The translations under genes and the position numbers were made by a program. Source: Arthrobacter sp. CAN_C5 (GTDB taxonomy: Bacteria > Actinomycetota > Actinomycetes > Actinomycetales > Micrococcaceae). From it: 64,000 nt of DNA. Position 1 is the stretch's first letter; every line of letters starts with the position of its first letter. The notes beneath the pieces are model-generated. The model made no database searches. It saw nothing but the letters and a program-made list of their open reading frames with translations, and was not told the DNA's origin. Below are positions 46,883-55,158 of this stretch, piece by piece. The stretch spans positions 3,100,001 to 3,164,000 of the forward strand of contig NZ_JAGGMZ010000001.1 in the NCBI RefSeq assembly GCF_017875735.1, read 5' to 3'.

Positions 46883-47789
46883 CCTGCCGCTCGGCGGCCT
46901 CCACCACGTTGGCGAGCAGCATGGCCCGGGTCATCGGGCCGACGCCACCGGGGTTCGGGGACAGCCAGGCGACGGTCGACGCAGCGGCGGGTTCCACGTC
47001 GCCGGTCAGCTTCGCCTTGCCGGTTTCGGGATCCTCCACCCGGGTGACCCCGACGTCAAGCACGATCGCGTCGGACTTGAGATCCGCGGCCTTGATCATG
47101 CCGGGGAAGCCTGCGGCGGCGACCACTACATCGGCCTGGCGCAGCAGGTGCGGCAGGTCGACCGTCCCCGTGTGGGCGAGGGTGACGGTGGCGTTGATGT
47201 CGCGGCGGGTCAACAGCAGCCCCAGGGGGCGACCGACGGTGATCCCGCGGCCCACCACGAGAACGTTCTTTCCCTCAAGGCTGATCCCGTGGCGGCGCAG
47301 CAGCTCCACGATGCCGTGCGGCGTGCAGGGCAGCGGCGAGTCGAGCGGGGCGCCCACGTTGAGGACCAGTTTGCCCAGGTTGACGGGGTGCAGGCCGTCG
47401 GCGTCCTTCTCCGGGGACATCCGTTCCAGGATGGCGTTCACGTCGAGGTGCTTCGGGAGTGGGAGCTGGACGATATAGCCGGTGGTGGCGTCGTCGTCGT
47501 TCAGCTCGTCGATGACCTTTTCCAGCTCTGCCTGGGAGATATCGGCGGGAAGGTCCCGGCGGACCGAGGTGATGCCGACCTGCTCGCAGTCGCGGTGCTT
47601 TCCGGCAACGTAGGAGTGGCTGCCCGGGTCATTGCCCACCAGGACCGTGCCCAGGCCCGGGGTGACGCCCCGTTCTTTGAGGGCGCCGATGCGGGTGGTG
47701 AGTTCGGACCGGATAGCGGCGGCGGTCTTCTTGCCGTCGAGGATCCGGGCGGTCTGGTTCTGGGCGGTCTGGTTCTGTGCGGGGCTCAT
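46860..47789 (-). CDS. folD: Bifunctional methylenetetrahydrofolate dehydrogenase / cyclohydrolase
   Basis: 309 residues from ATG 47789. Signature motifs: [23 protein letters not shown] region with the catalytic Lys, [23 protein letters not shown], and [13 protein letters not shown] for NADP, then [12 protein letters not shown] near the end. Converts 5,10-methylene-THF to 10-formyl-THF. [15 protein letters not shown] start adds ~14 residues. It shares ATGA with the small Cys-rich gene upstream, and lies in the glyA operon behind a ZTP riboswitch-like leader. Confidence 0.96.
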   Translation of the reverse strand: MSPAQNQTAQNQTARILDGKKTAAAIRSELTTRIGALKERGVTPGLGTVLVGNDPGSHSYVAGKHRDCEQVGITSVRRDLPADISQAELEKVIDELNDDDATTGYIVQLPLPKHLDVNAILERMSPEKDADGLHPVNLGKLVLNVGAPLDSPLPCTPHGIVELLRRHGISLEGKNVLVVGRGITVGRPLGLLLTRRDINATVTLAHTGTVDLPHLLRQADVVVAAAGFPGMIKAADLKSDAIVLDVGVTRVEDPETGKAKLTGDVEPAAASTVAWLSPNPGGVGPMTRAMLLANVVEAAERQAGIAVRD

Positions 47790-47938
47790 GGGGTAATGCC
47801 AGCTTCCAGTTGCTCGAGGAGGAATGCCTTGCCCCGGTCGCAGCAACCGGTGAAGCAGCACTCGTCGGTAGGAATGTCGTAGTCGGGTGAGGCGGCCGCA
47901 GCGGAAGTCAGCGCACCCTCCGGGAGGTCTTCTACCAC
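47786..47938 (-). CDS. Small Cys-rich protein between glyA and folD
   Basis: 50 residues, too short for most gene finders. GTG start at 47938 lies inside the last glyA codons (overlapping its TAG) and the TGA at 47786-47788 sits in an ATGA overlap with folD, so it is locked between the two genes by overlaps on both sides. The peptide has an acidic Ala-rich first half, then the paired-cysteine motif [10 protein letters not shown] (Cys27, 28, 32, 33) and a helical tail [13 protein letters not shown]. Paired cysteines suggest metal or redox chemistry. No ATG start and a weak SD are the weak points. Function unknown. Confidence 0.7.
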   Translation of the reverse strand: MVEDLPEGALTSAAAASPDYDIPTDECCFTGCCDRGKAFLLEQLEAGITP

Positions 47939-49239
47939 TGCTCGTGTTCCGGGTAGAGCGGGAAGTCGGCGGTAAGGGCCAGCACCCGGGCGCGGAGGGC
48001 GTCCGCGTCGGCACCGGGCTTCAGCGCGGTCGCGATGATGTCGGCCACTTCGGTGAACTGCGCCGCCCCGAAACCACGGGTGGCCAGCGCCGGGGTGCCG
48101 ATCCGCAGCCCGGACGTGACCATCGGCGGGCGTGGGTCAAACGGGACAGCGTTCCGGTTCACGGTGATCCCGATCGAGTGCAGCAGATCCTCGGCCTGCT
48201 GCCCGTCGAGCTGCGAGGCTCGCAGGTCCACCAGCACCAGGTGCACGTCGGTGCCGCCGGTCAGGACCGAGACGCCGTGTTCGCCGACGTCGCTGGCGGT
48301 CAGCCGCTCCGCGATGATCCGGGCACCGGCCAGCACCCGCTCCTGGCGTTCCCTGAACTCGGGGGATCCGGCGATCTTGAACGCCGTCGCCTTCGCGGCA
48401 ATGACGTGCATCAGCGGGCCGCCCTGCTGGCCGGGGAAGACCGCCGAGTTGAGCTTCTTGGCCCACTCCTGCTTCGCCAGGATGACGCCCGAGCGGGGAC
48501 CGGCGAGCGTCTTGTGCACCGTGGACGTCACGACGTCGGAGTACGGGACCGGGTTGGGGTGCAGACCGGCTGCAACGAGTCCGGCGAAGTGCGCCATGTC
48601 GGTCCACAGCAGCGCTCCCACCTCGTCGGCGATGGACCGGAACGCGGCGAAGTCGAGCTGCCGCGGGTAGGCGGACCAGCCGGCAATGATCACCTGCGGC
48701 TTCTCGGCGATGGCCTGGGCGCGGACCTTGTCCATGTCGAGGCGGTGGGTGTCTTTCTCAACGCCGTAGGCGGCAACCTCGTAGAGCTTTCCCGAGAAGT
48801 TGAGCTTCATGCCGTGGGTCAGGTGGCCGCCGTGTGCCAGGGACAGGCCCATGATCTTGTCGCCGGGCTTGATCATCGCGGCGAGCGCCGCCGCGTTGGC
48901 CTGCGCACCGGAGTGTGGCTGGACGTTGGCGAACTCGGCGCCGAACAGGGCCTTGACCCGCTCGATCGCGAGGCCCTCGGCGACGTCGACGTGTTCGCAG
49001 CCGCCGTAGTAGCGGCGGCCGGGGTAGCCCTCGGCGTACTTGTTGGTGAGGACGGAGCCCTGGGCCTGGAGCACCGCGCGGGGTGCAAAGTTTTCGGAGG
49101 CGATCATCTCGAGGGTGTCGCGCTGGCGGGCGAGCTCGTCGGTCAGGACGGCGGCGATCTCCGGGTCGATCTCGGACAGGGGTGCGTTGGTGACCGCCGA
49201 GGAGGCTGATGCGGTGGCGGGCAGGGGCGAAGTGGTCAC
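47932..49239 (-). CDS. glyA: Serine hydroxymethyltransferase
   Basis: 435 residues from GTG 49239 with CAGGAG upstream. PLP-lysine motif [14 protein letters not shown] near residue 242, the [20 protein letters not shown] region and the [14 protein letters not shown]-terminal block are all present. Makes glycine and 5,10-methylene-THF from serine and THF. A ~20-residue Thr/Ser/Ala N-terminal extension precedes the fold. First gene of the glyA-small ORF-folD operon. Confidence 0.97.
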   Translation of the reverse strand: MTTSPLPATASASSAVTNAPLSEIDPEIAAVLTDELARQRDTLEMIASENFAPRAVLQAQGSVLTNKYAEGYPGRRYYGGCEHVDVAEGLAIERVKALFGAEFANVQPHSGAQANAAALAAMIKPGDKIMGLSLAHGGHLTHGMKLNFSGKLYEVAAYGVEKDTHRLDMDKVRAQAIAEKPQVIIAGWSAYPRQLDFAAFRSIADEVGALLWTDMAHFAGLVAAGLHPNPVPYSDVVTSTVHKTLAGPRSGVILAKQEWAKKLNSAVFPGQQGGPLMHVIAAKATAFKIAGSPEFRERQERVLAGARIIAERLTASDVGEHGVSVLTGGTDVHLVLVDLRASQLDGQQAEDLLHSIGITVNRNAVPFDPRPPMVTSGLRIGTPALATRGFGAAQFTEVADIIATALKPGADADALRARVLALTADFPLYPEHEQW

Positions 49240-49346
49240 GGTGAACTCCTGGATGGGGACGTGTTGCTACTGGTCAGGCTACCCGCTGAGTCTGCAGTCC
49301 GGCACCGGTGTTTTGGCCACACTGAAGCATCCTCGGGCAAGTTCTT

Positions 49347-49483
49347 GACCATACGTCCCAGGCGTGCGATCCGTGGTCGGCGCTGCGCGCCGTCGTCGTC
49401 GGTAGCTGAACTAGCTAAAGTACCGATGATGACGATGCATGCCGCTTCCTGATGGTGACCCACCTGACGCCAGTCGCGGCACT
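49347..49483 (-). promoter_or_regulatory. ZTP (pfl) riboswitch candidate in the glyA leader
   Basis: Read on the minus strand: a first stem GCCGC/GCGGC enclosing the conserved-looking GACTGGCG, then GGTGG-GTCA-CCATC and AGGAAGCGGC (49441-49480). A variable linker hairpin follows. A second domain closed by GACCA/TGGTC holds ACGCCTGGGA (49357-49366). GGCG of the first domain can pair with CGCC of the second as the ZTP pseudoknot. This matches my memory of the pfl consensus, which in actinobacteria precedes folate genes such as glyA and folD. Senses ZMP/ZTP, signalling 10-formyl-THF shortage. Confidence 0.75.
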
Positions 49484-49517
49484 TCTCAGTGTATCGCGGG
49501 GCGGCTTTCATTCGAAG

Positions 49518-49529
49518 TACGCTTGATTT
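49518..49529 (+). promoter_or_regulatory. -10 element for leaderless purU
   Basis: TACGCT at 49518-49523 is followed by six bases and then the GTG start; no SD is present. This TANNNT-plus-six layout is the common actinobacterial leaderless promoter. Confidence 0.45.
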
Positions 49530-50393
49530 GTGACTGACTCCCCCACCTCCCAGGCTTCCTTCATCCTGACGCTTTCCTGCGCCGATCAACCCGGCATTGT
49601 GCATGCCGTCGCCGGGGCGCTGGTGAGCTCCGGCTGCAACATCACCGAATCGCAGCAGTATGGCAGCCCCGACACCGGGACGTTCTTCATGCGGGTGGCC
49701 ATGAGCACTCCGGCTCCGCGCACCTCGCTCGTGGCGCATCTGGCGCCGGTAGCCGAGGCATTCGGCATGACCTGGGCCCTGCACGACGACGGCGCTCCCG
49801 CCCGGACCCTGATCCTCGCCTCGAAGTCGGCGCACTGCCTGAACGACCTGCTGTTCCAGCAGCGCTCGGGCACCCTGCCGATCGAGATCCCGGCGATTGT
49901 CTCCAACCACACCGATCTGGCCGACCTCGCAGCGTTCTACGGCATCCCGTTTCACCACATTCCGGTCACCGCAGCGACCCGGGAGTCCGCCGAGGACGCT
50001 CTGCGGGACGTCATCGCGGAGCACAACATCGAGCTGGTTGTCCTCGCCCGGTACATGCAGATCCTCAGCGACGGGCTGTGCTCGGAGCTGGTGGGACGGG
50101 CGATCAACATCCACCACTCGTTCCTGCCCTCGTTCAAGGGTGCCAAGCCCTACCACCAGGCCCACGCGCGTGGCGTCAAGCTGATCGGCGCCACGGCACA
50201 CTATGTGACGCCTGCCCTGGATGAGGGCCCGATCATCGAGCAGGAGGTCATTCGGGTGGATCACGCCCGGTCGGCGGAGCAGTTTGTGGCGATCGGGCGC
50301 GATGTTGAGGGCCGCACCCTCACCCAGGCCGTGCAGTGGCACGCCGAGCACCGGGTGCTGCTCGACGGTAGCCGGACCATCGTCTTCAACTAG
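49530..50393 (+). CDS. purU: Formyltetrahydrofolate deformylase
   Basis: 287 residues from GTG 49530. N-terminal ACT-type domain (residues ~8-85: FILTLSCADQPGIVHAVAGAL) and a formyltransferase-fold catalytic domain with INIHHSFLPSFKGAKPYHQA, where the His and a downstream Asp (PALDEGPIIEQ) are catalytic. Releases formate from 10-formyl-THF, balancing the C1 pool; this fits its position divergent from the glyA-folD operon. Probably leaderless. Confidence 0.95.
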   Translation: MTDSPTSQASFILTLSCADQPGIVHAVAGALVSSGCNITESQQYGSPDTGTFFMRVAMSTPAPRTSLVAHLAPVAEAFGMTWALHDDGAPARTLILASKSAHCLNDLLFQQRSGTLPIEIPAIVSNHTDLADLAAFYGIPFHHIPVTAATRESAEDALRDVIAEHNIELVVLARYMQILSDGLCSELVGRAINIHHSFLPSFKGAKPYHQAHARGVKLIGATAHYVTPALDEGPIIEQEVIRVDHARSAEQFVAIGRDVEGRTLTQAVQWHAEHRVLLDGSRTIVFN

Positions 50394-50450
50394 GCTCCGG
50401 GGGCTTCTCACCGGCTCAGCACCAGCTCTCCACCGGCTCAGCGCCTGCTG

Positions 50451-50537
50451 CGGATAGCAACCTGGACATCCGTGGCCAGCATCTTCCTCACCGACGTCCA
50501 CCTTGACCCGGCCGGTCCAGGTTGCTCACCGATTCGG
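50451..50537. repeat. 87-bp palindromic direct repeat, copy 1
   Basis: 83 of 87 bases match 51604-51690, same orientation. The ends form an inverted repeat (AGCAACCTGGAC at one end, GTCCAGGTTGCT at the other), so each copy can fold into a long hairpin. Copy 1 overlaps the last four codons and stop of the AbiEi-like gene. Confidence 0.9.
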
Positions 50538-51512
50538 GCGCAGCTGGGCGGTGGAGAGCCGACGACGGCGGGCTGTCGGGTTGCACGGTAATCCGGCCTG
50601 CAGGAGGAGAGCCTTCAGCTTCGGCGGGGACACCGCCGTCGACCAGTCCCATCTCACGACCTGCAGTCCGGTGGATCGGATCCTGTCCTCGCGGAGCTTC
50701 TCCTCGATGACAGCCTGGGCGGTGGTCCGTCCTTGCAGGTATTCGGGCTTGAGATATTTCCCGATTCCATCGAACTCCCCCACCAGGCGCTGTTCCTTCC
50801 AGTAGAAATCCACCCAGGCCGAGCGACCGGTATGGTCGACCACTTCATGCTGGAGCTCCGGCGCGGGGAACCCCAGTTGTGCCATCTGCACCCTGCTGAG
50901 GGACTCCCCCGGATACATGGCCTGCCCGTCAGCGAAGTCCAGCACATGCAGGGCCCGGCGGCGTTTGGGTGCAGACGACAGCAGGGCAATCCGGTTCCTG
51001 ACCTCATCTCTTGTCACCGGGCGAGGGCTCGATTCTGGTGGGAGTGGCTTCTGGTTGAGCAGCCGGTCCAGGACTGACACCGCCCAGGGGAAGTCATAGC
51101 GGATAGCCAGTTCGACGGCCGTGGCGACCTTTCCCGTGACATACCGTCCGCCGAAGGTGACGACTGTGAACTCGTCCGGGTACCGCGCCAACCGGCTCAC
51201 CCCGTTGGCGCTGCGACGGCCACTGGCAACGGGCACCACCACCTCGACCTTCGCCGGGAGTACAGGTCGCGGCAGCCCCCAGAGCAATCCCGCAGTTTCA
51301 CCTCCGAAGACTGGTTCGCGTCTGGCGGTGCGCCCGACGGCGTCGATCTTGACCCGGTAACGCGCCTCTTCATCGAGGTCCCGCCAATCCGACGCGTCGA
51401 CATAACACCCGAGCCGGATCCTGATCAGCTCCCCGCGTGCGGCTCGACGCGCCAACTGCCGGGGCCACGCTTCGTCCAAAGGATGGTCGACGATGGAAAT
51501 GATACTGGTCAT
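50526..51512 (-). CDS. AbiEi antitoxin / endonuclease-like protein
   Basis: 328 residues from ATG 51512. The first ~60 residues (QLARRAARGELIRIRLGCYVD) resemble the winged-helix, AbiEi-type N-terminal region; the middle (GETAGLLWGLPRPVLP, GVSRLARYP) is typical of actinobacterial AbiEi-like proteins. The last third (WVDFYWKEQRLVGEFDGIGKY, EEKLREDRIRSTGLQVVRWDW, in parts) looks like a PD-(D/E)XK/Vsr-type nuclease core. No AbiEii toxin partner is adjacent, so type IV toxin-antitoxin function is doubtful. The gene lies between two 87-bp direct repeats and its 3' end is inside one. Confidence 0.7.
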   Translation of the reverse strand: MTSIISIVDHPLDEAWPRQLARRAARGELIRIRLGCYVDASDWRDLDEEARYRVKIDAVGRTARREPVFGGETAGLLWGLPRPVLPAKVEVVVPVASGRRSANGVSRLARYPDEFTVVTFGGRYVTGKVATAVELAIRYDFPWAVSVLDRLLNQKPLPPESSPRPVTRDEVRNRIALLSSAPKRRRALHVLDFADGQAMYPGESLSRVQMAQLGFPAPELQHEVVDHTGRSAWVDFYWKEQRLVGEFDGIGKYLKPEYLQGRTTAQAVIEEKLREDRIRSTGLQVVRWDWSTAVSPPKLKALLLQAGLPCNPTARRRRLSTAQLRPNR

Positions 51513-51603
51513 GACTCCAGTCAACCCGGACACCAGTGCCGCCCGGACTGCCACCGCTGCTATGTGGACAATGCGCACAGAACATCCAGGGTCTGATCCG
51601 ATT

Positions 51604-51690
51604 CGGATAGCAACCTGGACATCGGTGGTCAGCATCTTCCTCACCGACGCCCACCTTGACCCGGCCGGTCCAGGTTGCTCACCGAATCGG
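51604..51690. repeat. 87-bp palindromic direct repeat, copy 2
   Basis: Partner of 50451-50537. Here the flanks extend the inverted repeat (CCGATTCGG before, CCGAATCGG at the end), making a fuller palindrome than copy 1. Lies between the AbiEi-like gene start and the carbonic anhydrase gene. Confidence 0.9.
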
Positions 51691-51715
51691 TCAGGACCGG
51701 CTGGGCACGGGCCGC

Positions 51716-51728
51716 TAGGCTGGGTGAC
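51716..51728 (+). promoter_or_regulatory. -10 element for the leaderless carbonic anhydrase gene
   Basis: TAGGCT at 51716-51721, seven bases before ATG 51729, and no SD. Confidence 0.4.
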
Positions 51729-52250
51729 ATGGCCCACATCATCGAAATCTTCGGCAAGAAACCCACCATCAGCGACTCCTGCTTCGTTGCACCGACGGCG
51801 TCGATCATCGGGGACGTGGTCCTCGGCGAGGACTCCAGCGCCTTCTACGGCGTGTCCGTGCGCGGTGACACCGCCCCCATCCGCGTGGGCGACGGCACCA
51901 ACCTGCAGGACAACGTGGTGCTCCACGCGGACCCGGATTTCCCGACGACGGTCGGCGACCGGGTCAGCATCGGCCACACCGCGGTAGTCCACGGCTGCAC
52001 CATCGGCGACGACTGCCTGATCGGCATGAGTGCCACCGTCATGAACGGCGCAGTCATTGGCGCCGGGTCGCTGGTGGCTGCGGGTGCGGTTGTTCTGGAA
52101 GGCATGCAGGTCCCACCCCGCTCGCTCGTCGCCGGTGTGCCGGCGAAGGTCAGACGGGAACTGACGGACAGCGAGTTTGAGAAGGTCAAGCAAAACGCAG
52201 CGTCCTATCAAGTGTTGGCCACGTCCCACCGTCAAGCGTTAACTTCTTGA
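51729..52250 (+). CDS. Gamma-class carbonic anhydrase family protein
   Basis: 173 residues, left-handed beta-helix of hexapeptide repeats (isoleucine/valine every six residues: SIIGDVVLGED, GDRVSIGHTAVVHGCTIGDDCLIG in parts). Zinc-ligand histidines are in VVLHAD, IGHTAVVHG, the gamma carbonic anhydrase spacing. ATG 51729 is used; the upstream in-frame codons overlap the 87-bp repeat. Homologues may be true carbonic anhydrases or acyltransferase-like; activity not certain. Cytoplasmic trimer expected. Confidence 0.9.
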   Translation: MAHIIEIFGKKPTISDSCFVAPTASIIGDVVLGEDSSAFYGVSVRGDTAPIRVGDGTNLQDNVVLHADPDFPTTVGDRVSIGHTAVVHGCTIGDDCLIGMSATVMNGAVIGAGSLVAAGAVVLEGMQVPPRSLVAGVPAKVRRELTDSEFEKVKQNAASYQVLATSHRQALTS

Positions 52251-52258
52251 CTACAAGG

Positions 52259-52264
52259 TGACCA
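52259..52264 (+). promoter_or_regulatory. TGACCA half-site upstream of the ROK regulator
   Basis: TGACCATG lies 19 bases before the ROK start and shares its TGACCA with the palindrome upstream of mmsA (53555-53570). Possible autoregulation site; weak evidence. Confidence 0.25.
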
Positions 52265-52282
52265 TGTAGCACCCTGTAGTAC

Positions 52283-53485
52283 ATGCCCGTAGGACGCCCG
52301 AAGACCAAGCGTGACTTCGACGGGAATCCTCCGAGCCCGGGTTCCCAATCGGCCCTTCGGCAGCGCAACCAGCAGCGGATCGTCAGTGTCCTCGCCGCTG
52401 GTCCGCAGACGCAGGCGGAGCTAGCACGGCAGACCGGGCTCTCCACCGCAACGGTCTCCAACATCGTTAAAGCGATGGTCTACGCCGGCCTTGCCACCAC
52501 CACCCCCACCACCAGTTCGGGACGTCGTGCCCTCCTGGTTATCCTCAACGACAATGGTTCGCTTGCGGTGGGCATCGACATCGGCCGGCGCCATGTCCGG
52601 GTGGTCCTCGCCGGGCTGAACTATCAGGTGATGCAGGATGAGGCGACCGCCCTGCCGCTGGGACATTGCGCCGAGGAAGGGCTCGACGCCGCCGAACGCC
52701 TCCTCGACCAGCTTCTCCTGCAAGCCGGCACCACCCGCGCGTCGGTGCTCGGCGCCGGGGTAGGGATACCCGGCCCCATCGACCGCCGCACCGGGACCGT
52801 GGTACAGGGCGCTATCCTGCCCGAGTGGGTAGGTATCAACATCCTCGCCACCTTCGGCGAACGGCTCGGATTCCCCGTCTTCATTGACAACGATGCGAAT
52901 CTTGGTGCCCTTGCCCAGGTCACCTGGGGGCCGCACGGGGCGGTCGAGAACCTGATGTTCCTCAAGGTCGGCTCGGGCATCGGTGCCGGGCTGATCCTTG
53001 GCGGCTCGGTCTACTACGGCCACGTTGGCATCACCGGCGAACTGGGCCACAGCACCATCGTGGAGCATGGTCTGGTCTGCCGGTGCGGAAACCGCGGCTG
53101 CCTGGAGACGGTTGCCTCAACCAGCACCATGGTGGACCTCCTCAGCCGCCGCGCGGAAGGGCCAATTGCCGTCGATGAACTCGTGGACCTCGCGCTGGCC
53201 GGAGACACCACTGTGCTCCGCGTGATTGACGACGCCGGCCTCGCCCTGGGGAAGGCAGTCGCCAACGTGGCAAACCTGATCAACCCGGAGCTTGTGGTGA
53301 TCGGTGGACCGCTGACCAGGCTGGACGACATCCTGCTCGAACCGATCCGCCGCGGCCTGGTCCGCCACGCGGTACCCGTCGTGGGCGAATCAACTGCGGT
53401 GCTCATGTCAGCCCTCGGTGACCGCACCGAAGCACTTGGCGGTGCCGCCGTCGTCCTCTCGCAGCCCCACCTACATAACGTTTAG
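52283..53485 (+). CDS. ROK-family transcriptional regulator
   Basis: 400 residues. N-terminal winged helix-turn-helix (about 30-80: RIVSVLAAGPQTQAELARQTGLSTATVSNIV in parts), then a ROK sugar-kinase-like domain with AVGIDIGRRHVRV, GVGIPGPID, DNDANLGALA, GELGHSTIV and the zinc motif CRCGNRGCLE near 268-277. XylR/NagC type repressor. Lies just upstream of the mmsAB-chvE importer on the same strand and most likely controls it with a sugar ligand; ligand not determined. Confidence 0.93.
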   Translation: MPVGRPKTKRDFDGNPPSPGSQSALRQRNQQRIVSVLAAGPQTQAELARQTGLSTATVSNIVKAMVYAGLATTTPTTSSGRRALLVILNDNGSLAVGIDIGRRHVRVVLAGLNYQVMQDEATALPLGHCAEEGLDAAERLLDQLLLQAGTTRASVLGAGVGIPGPIDRRTGTVVQGAILPEWVGINILATFGERLGFPVFIDNDANLGALAQVTWGPHGAVENLMFLKVGSGIGAGLILGGSVYYGHVGITGELGHSTIVEHGLVCRCGNRGCLETVASTSTMVDLLSRRAEGPIAVDELVDLALAGDTTVLRVIDDAGLALGKAVANVANLINPELVVIGGPLTRLDDILLEPIRRGLVRHAVPVVGESTAVLMSALGDRTEALGGAAVVLSQPHLHNV

Positions 53486-53554
53486 CTACCAATAAAAGAC
53501 GTTTTGTGTTCAAGACTTGACTCCAACATGCCGGACGGGGTTAACTGCCTATTC

Positions 53555-53570
53555 TGACCAGTCATGGTCA
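53555..53570. promoter_or_regulatory. Palindromic operator candidate before mmsA
   Basis: TGACCA-GTCA-TGGTCA, a perfect 6-bp inverted repeat about 25-50 bases before the mmsA start, in the leader/promoter region. A good candidate for the ROK regulator; not proven. Confidence 0.45.
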
Positions 53571-53604
53571 GGGAGAGCCAATGCCGCCACTCGGGAGGAT
53601 GCCT

Positions 53605-55143
53605 TTGGAACATCACAAGATCCTGGAAATGCGTTCCATCACCAAGGAATTCCCGGGCGTCAAAGCCCTCGACCAGGTTTCCATCACCGTCGAGGCCGGC
53701 GAAATTCATGCCATCTGCGGCGAAAACGGTGCCGGAAAATCCACCCTGATGAAGGTCCTTTCCGGGCTGTACCCCCACGGAACCTACGACGGCGCCATCA
53801 TCTTCCAGGGCAAAGAGGTTGAATTCAAGGACATCCGGTCCAGCGAAACAGCTGGCATTGTGATCATTCATCAGGAACTCGCCCTGATCCCTGAGCTCTC
53901 CATTGCCGAGAACATCTTCCTGGGCAACGAACCCGGTAAACGCGGAGTCATCGACTGGGATTCGGTGAACGCCCAGACCCTCGAGCTGATGGCCAGGGTG
54001 GGTCTCCGCGAGGAGGCCAACACCCCGGTCAAGGACATCGGCGTCGGCAAGCAGCAGCTCGTCGAGATTGCCAAGGCCCTGAGCAAGTCTGTGAAGCTGC
54101 TGATCCTCGACGAGCCCACGGCAGCGCTGAACGAATCCGACTCGCAGCACCTCCTCGATTTGATGGCCGGGCTACGTTCCAAGGGCATCACCTGCATCAT
54201 GATTTCTCACAAGCTCAACGAGATCGAACAGATCGCCGACTCCATCACGATCATCCGTGACGGCAAAACCATCGAGACGCTGCATGTGAAGAACGACGGC
54301 GTCGACGAGGACCGGATTATCCGGGGCATGGTGGGGCGGTCGCTTGAATCACGCTTCCCCGACCACACGCCGACGATCGGGGAGACCTTCTTCGAGGTCC
54401 GCAACTGGACCGTGGGCCACCCGGCCGTAGCGGACCGGCTGGTCTGCAAGGACTCCAGCTTCAAGGTCCGTCGGGGTGAAATCGTGGGGTTTGCCGGCCT
54501 GATGGGCGCAGGACGCACTGAGCTGGCCCGCTCCATCTTCGGACGCTCCTACGGGAACTTCATCTCGGGTGAGATTTATAAGGACGGCGAACTCGTCACC
54601 CTCAAGTCGGTGCCGTCGGCTATCAAGCACGGTCTGGCCTACGTGACTGAGGACCGGAAATCGCTCGGCCTGAACCTGCTCGACGACATCAAGACCACCA
54701 CCGTGTCCGCGGCCTTGAAAAAAATCACCCATGGGCTGGTAGTGGACAACGACGAGGAATTCGTGGTGGCCGAGAAGTACCGCAAGTCGTTGAGGACCAA
54801 GACACCGTCCGTCAACGAGGGCGTCGCCAAACTTTCGGGCGGCAACCAGCAGAAGGTTGTCCTCGCCAAGTGGATGTTCACCGACCCCGACCTGCTGATC
54901 CTCGACGAGCCCACCCGGGGGATCGACGTCGGCGCCAAGTACGAGATTTACGGGATCATCCAGCAGCTGGCCAACCAGGGCAAGGGAGTGATTGTCATCT
55001 CCTCCGAACTGCCGGAACTGCTGGGCATCTCGGACCGCATCTACACCATCTTCGAGGGAGCCATCACAGGCGAGCTCGCCCGTGGAGAGGCCGACCAGGA
55101 ATCGCTGATGAAACTTATGACCGCCCGCAGGAAGACTGCCTAG
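53605..55143 (+). CDS. mmsA: Multiple-monosaccharide ABC transporter ATP-binding protein
   Basis: 512 residues from TTG 53605, six bases after GGAGG; ATG 53599 and 53581 are alternatives. Two ABC domains as in XylG/GguA: Walker [10 protein letters not shown], signature [13 protein letters not shown], Walker [11 protein letters not shown] in the first; degenerate [18 protein letters not shown] and [10 protein letters not shown] in the second. [11 protein letters not shown] is typical of the GguA subgroup. Energises import of xylose, galactose, glucose or related sugars with the next two genes. Confidence 0.93.
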   Translation: MEHHKILEMRSITKEFPGVKALDQVSITVEAGEIHAICGENGAGKSTLMKVLSGLYPHGTYDGAIIFQGKEVEFKDIRSSETAGIVIIHQELALIPELSIAENIFLGNEPGKRGVIDWDSVNAQTLELMARVGLREEANTPVKDIGVGKQQLVEIAKALSKSVKLLILDEPTAALNESDSQHLLDLMAGLRSKGITCIMISHKLNEIEQIADSITIIRDGKTIETLHVKNDGVDEDRIIRGMVGRSLESRFPDHTPTIGETFFEVRNWTVGHPAVADRLVCKDSSFKVRRGEIVGFAGLMGAGRTELARSIFGRSYGNFISGEIYKDGELVTLKSVPSAIKHGLAYVTEDRKSLGLNLLDDIKTTTVSAALKKITHGLVVDNDEEFVVAEKYRKSLRTKTPSVNEGVAKLSGGNQQKVVLAKWMFTDPDLLILDEPTRGIDVGAKYEIYGIIQQLANQGKGVIVISSELPELLGISDRIYTIFEGAITGELARGEADQESLMKLMTARRKTA

Positions 55144-55158
55144 CTCTTAGGATCCACC

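Noticed and set aside
47887-49209. Plus-strand 440-codon frame opposite glyA
   Set aside because: Antisense of glyA, whose PLP-lysine and other motifs are intact.
50451-51690. Insertion sequence
   Set aside because: Repeats are direct, the enclosed gene is not a transposase, and no target-site duplication could be identified.
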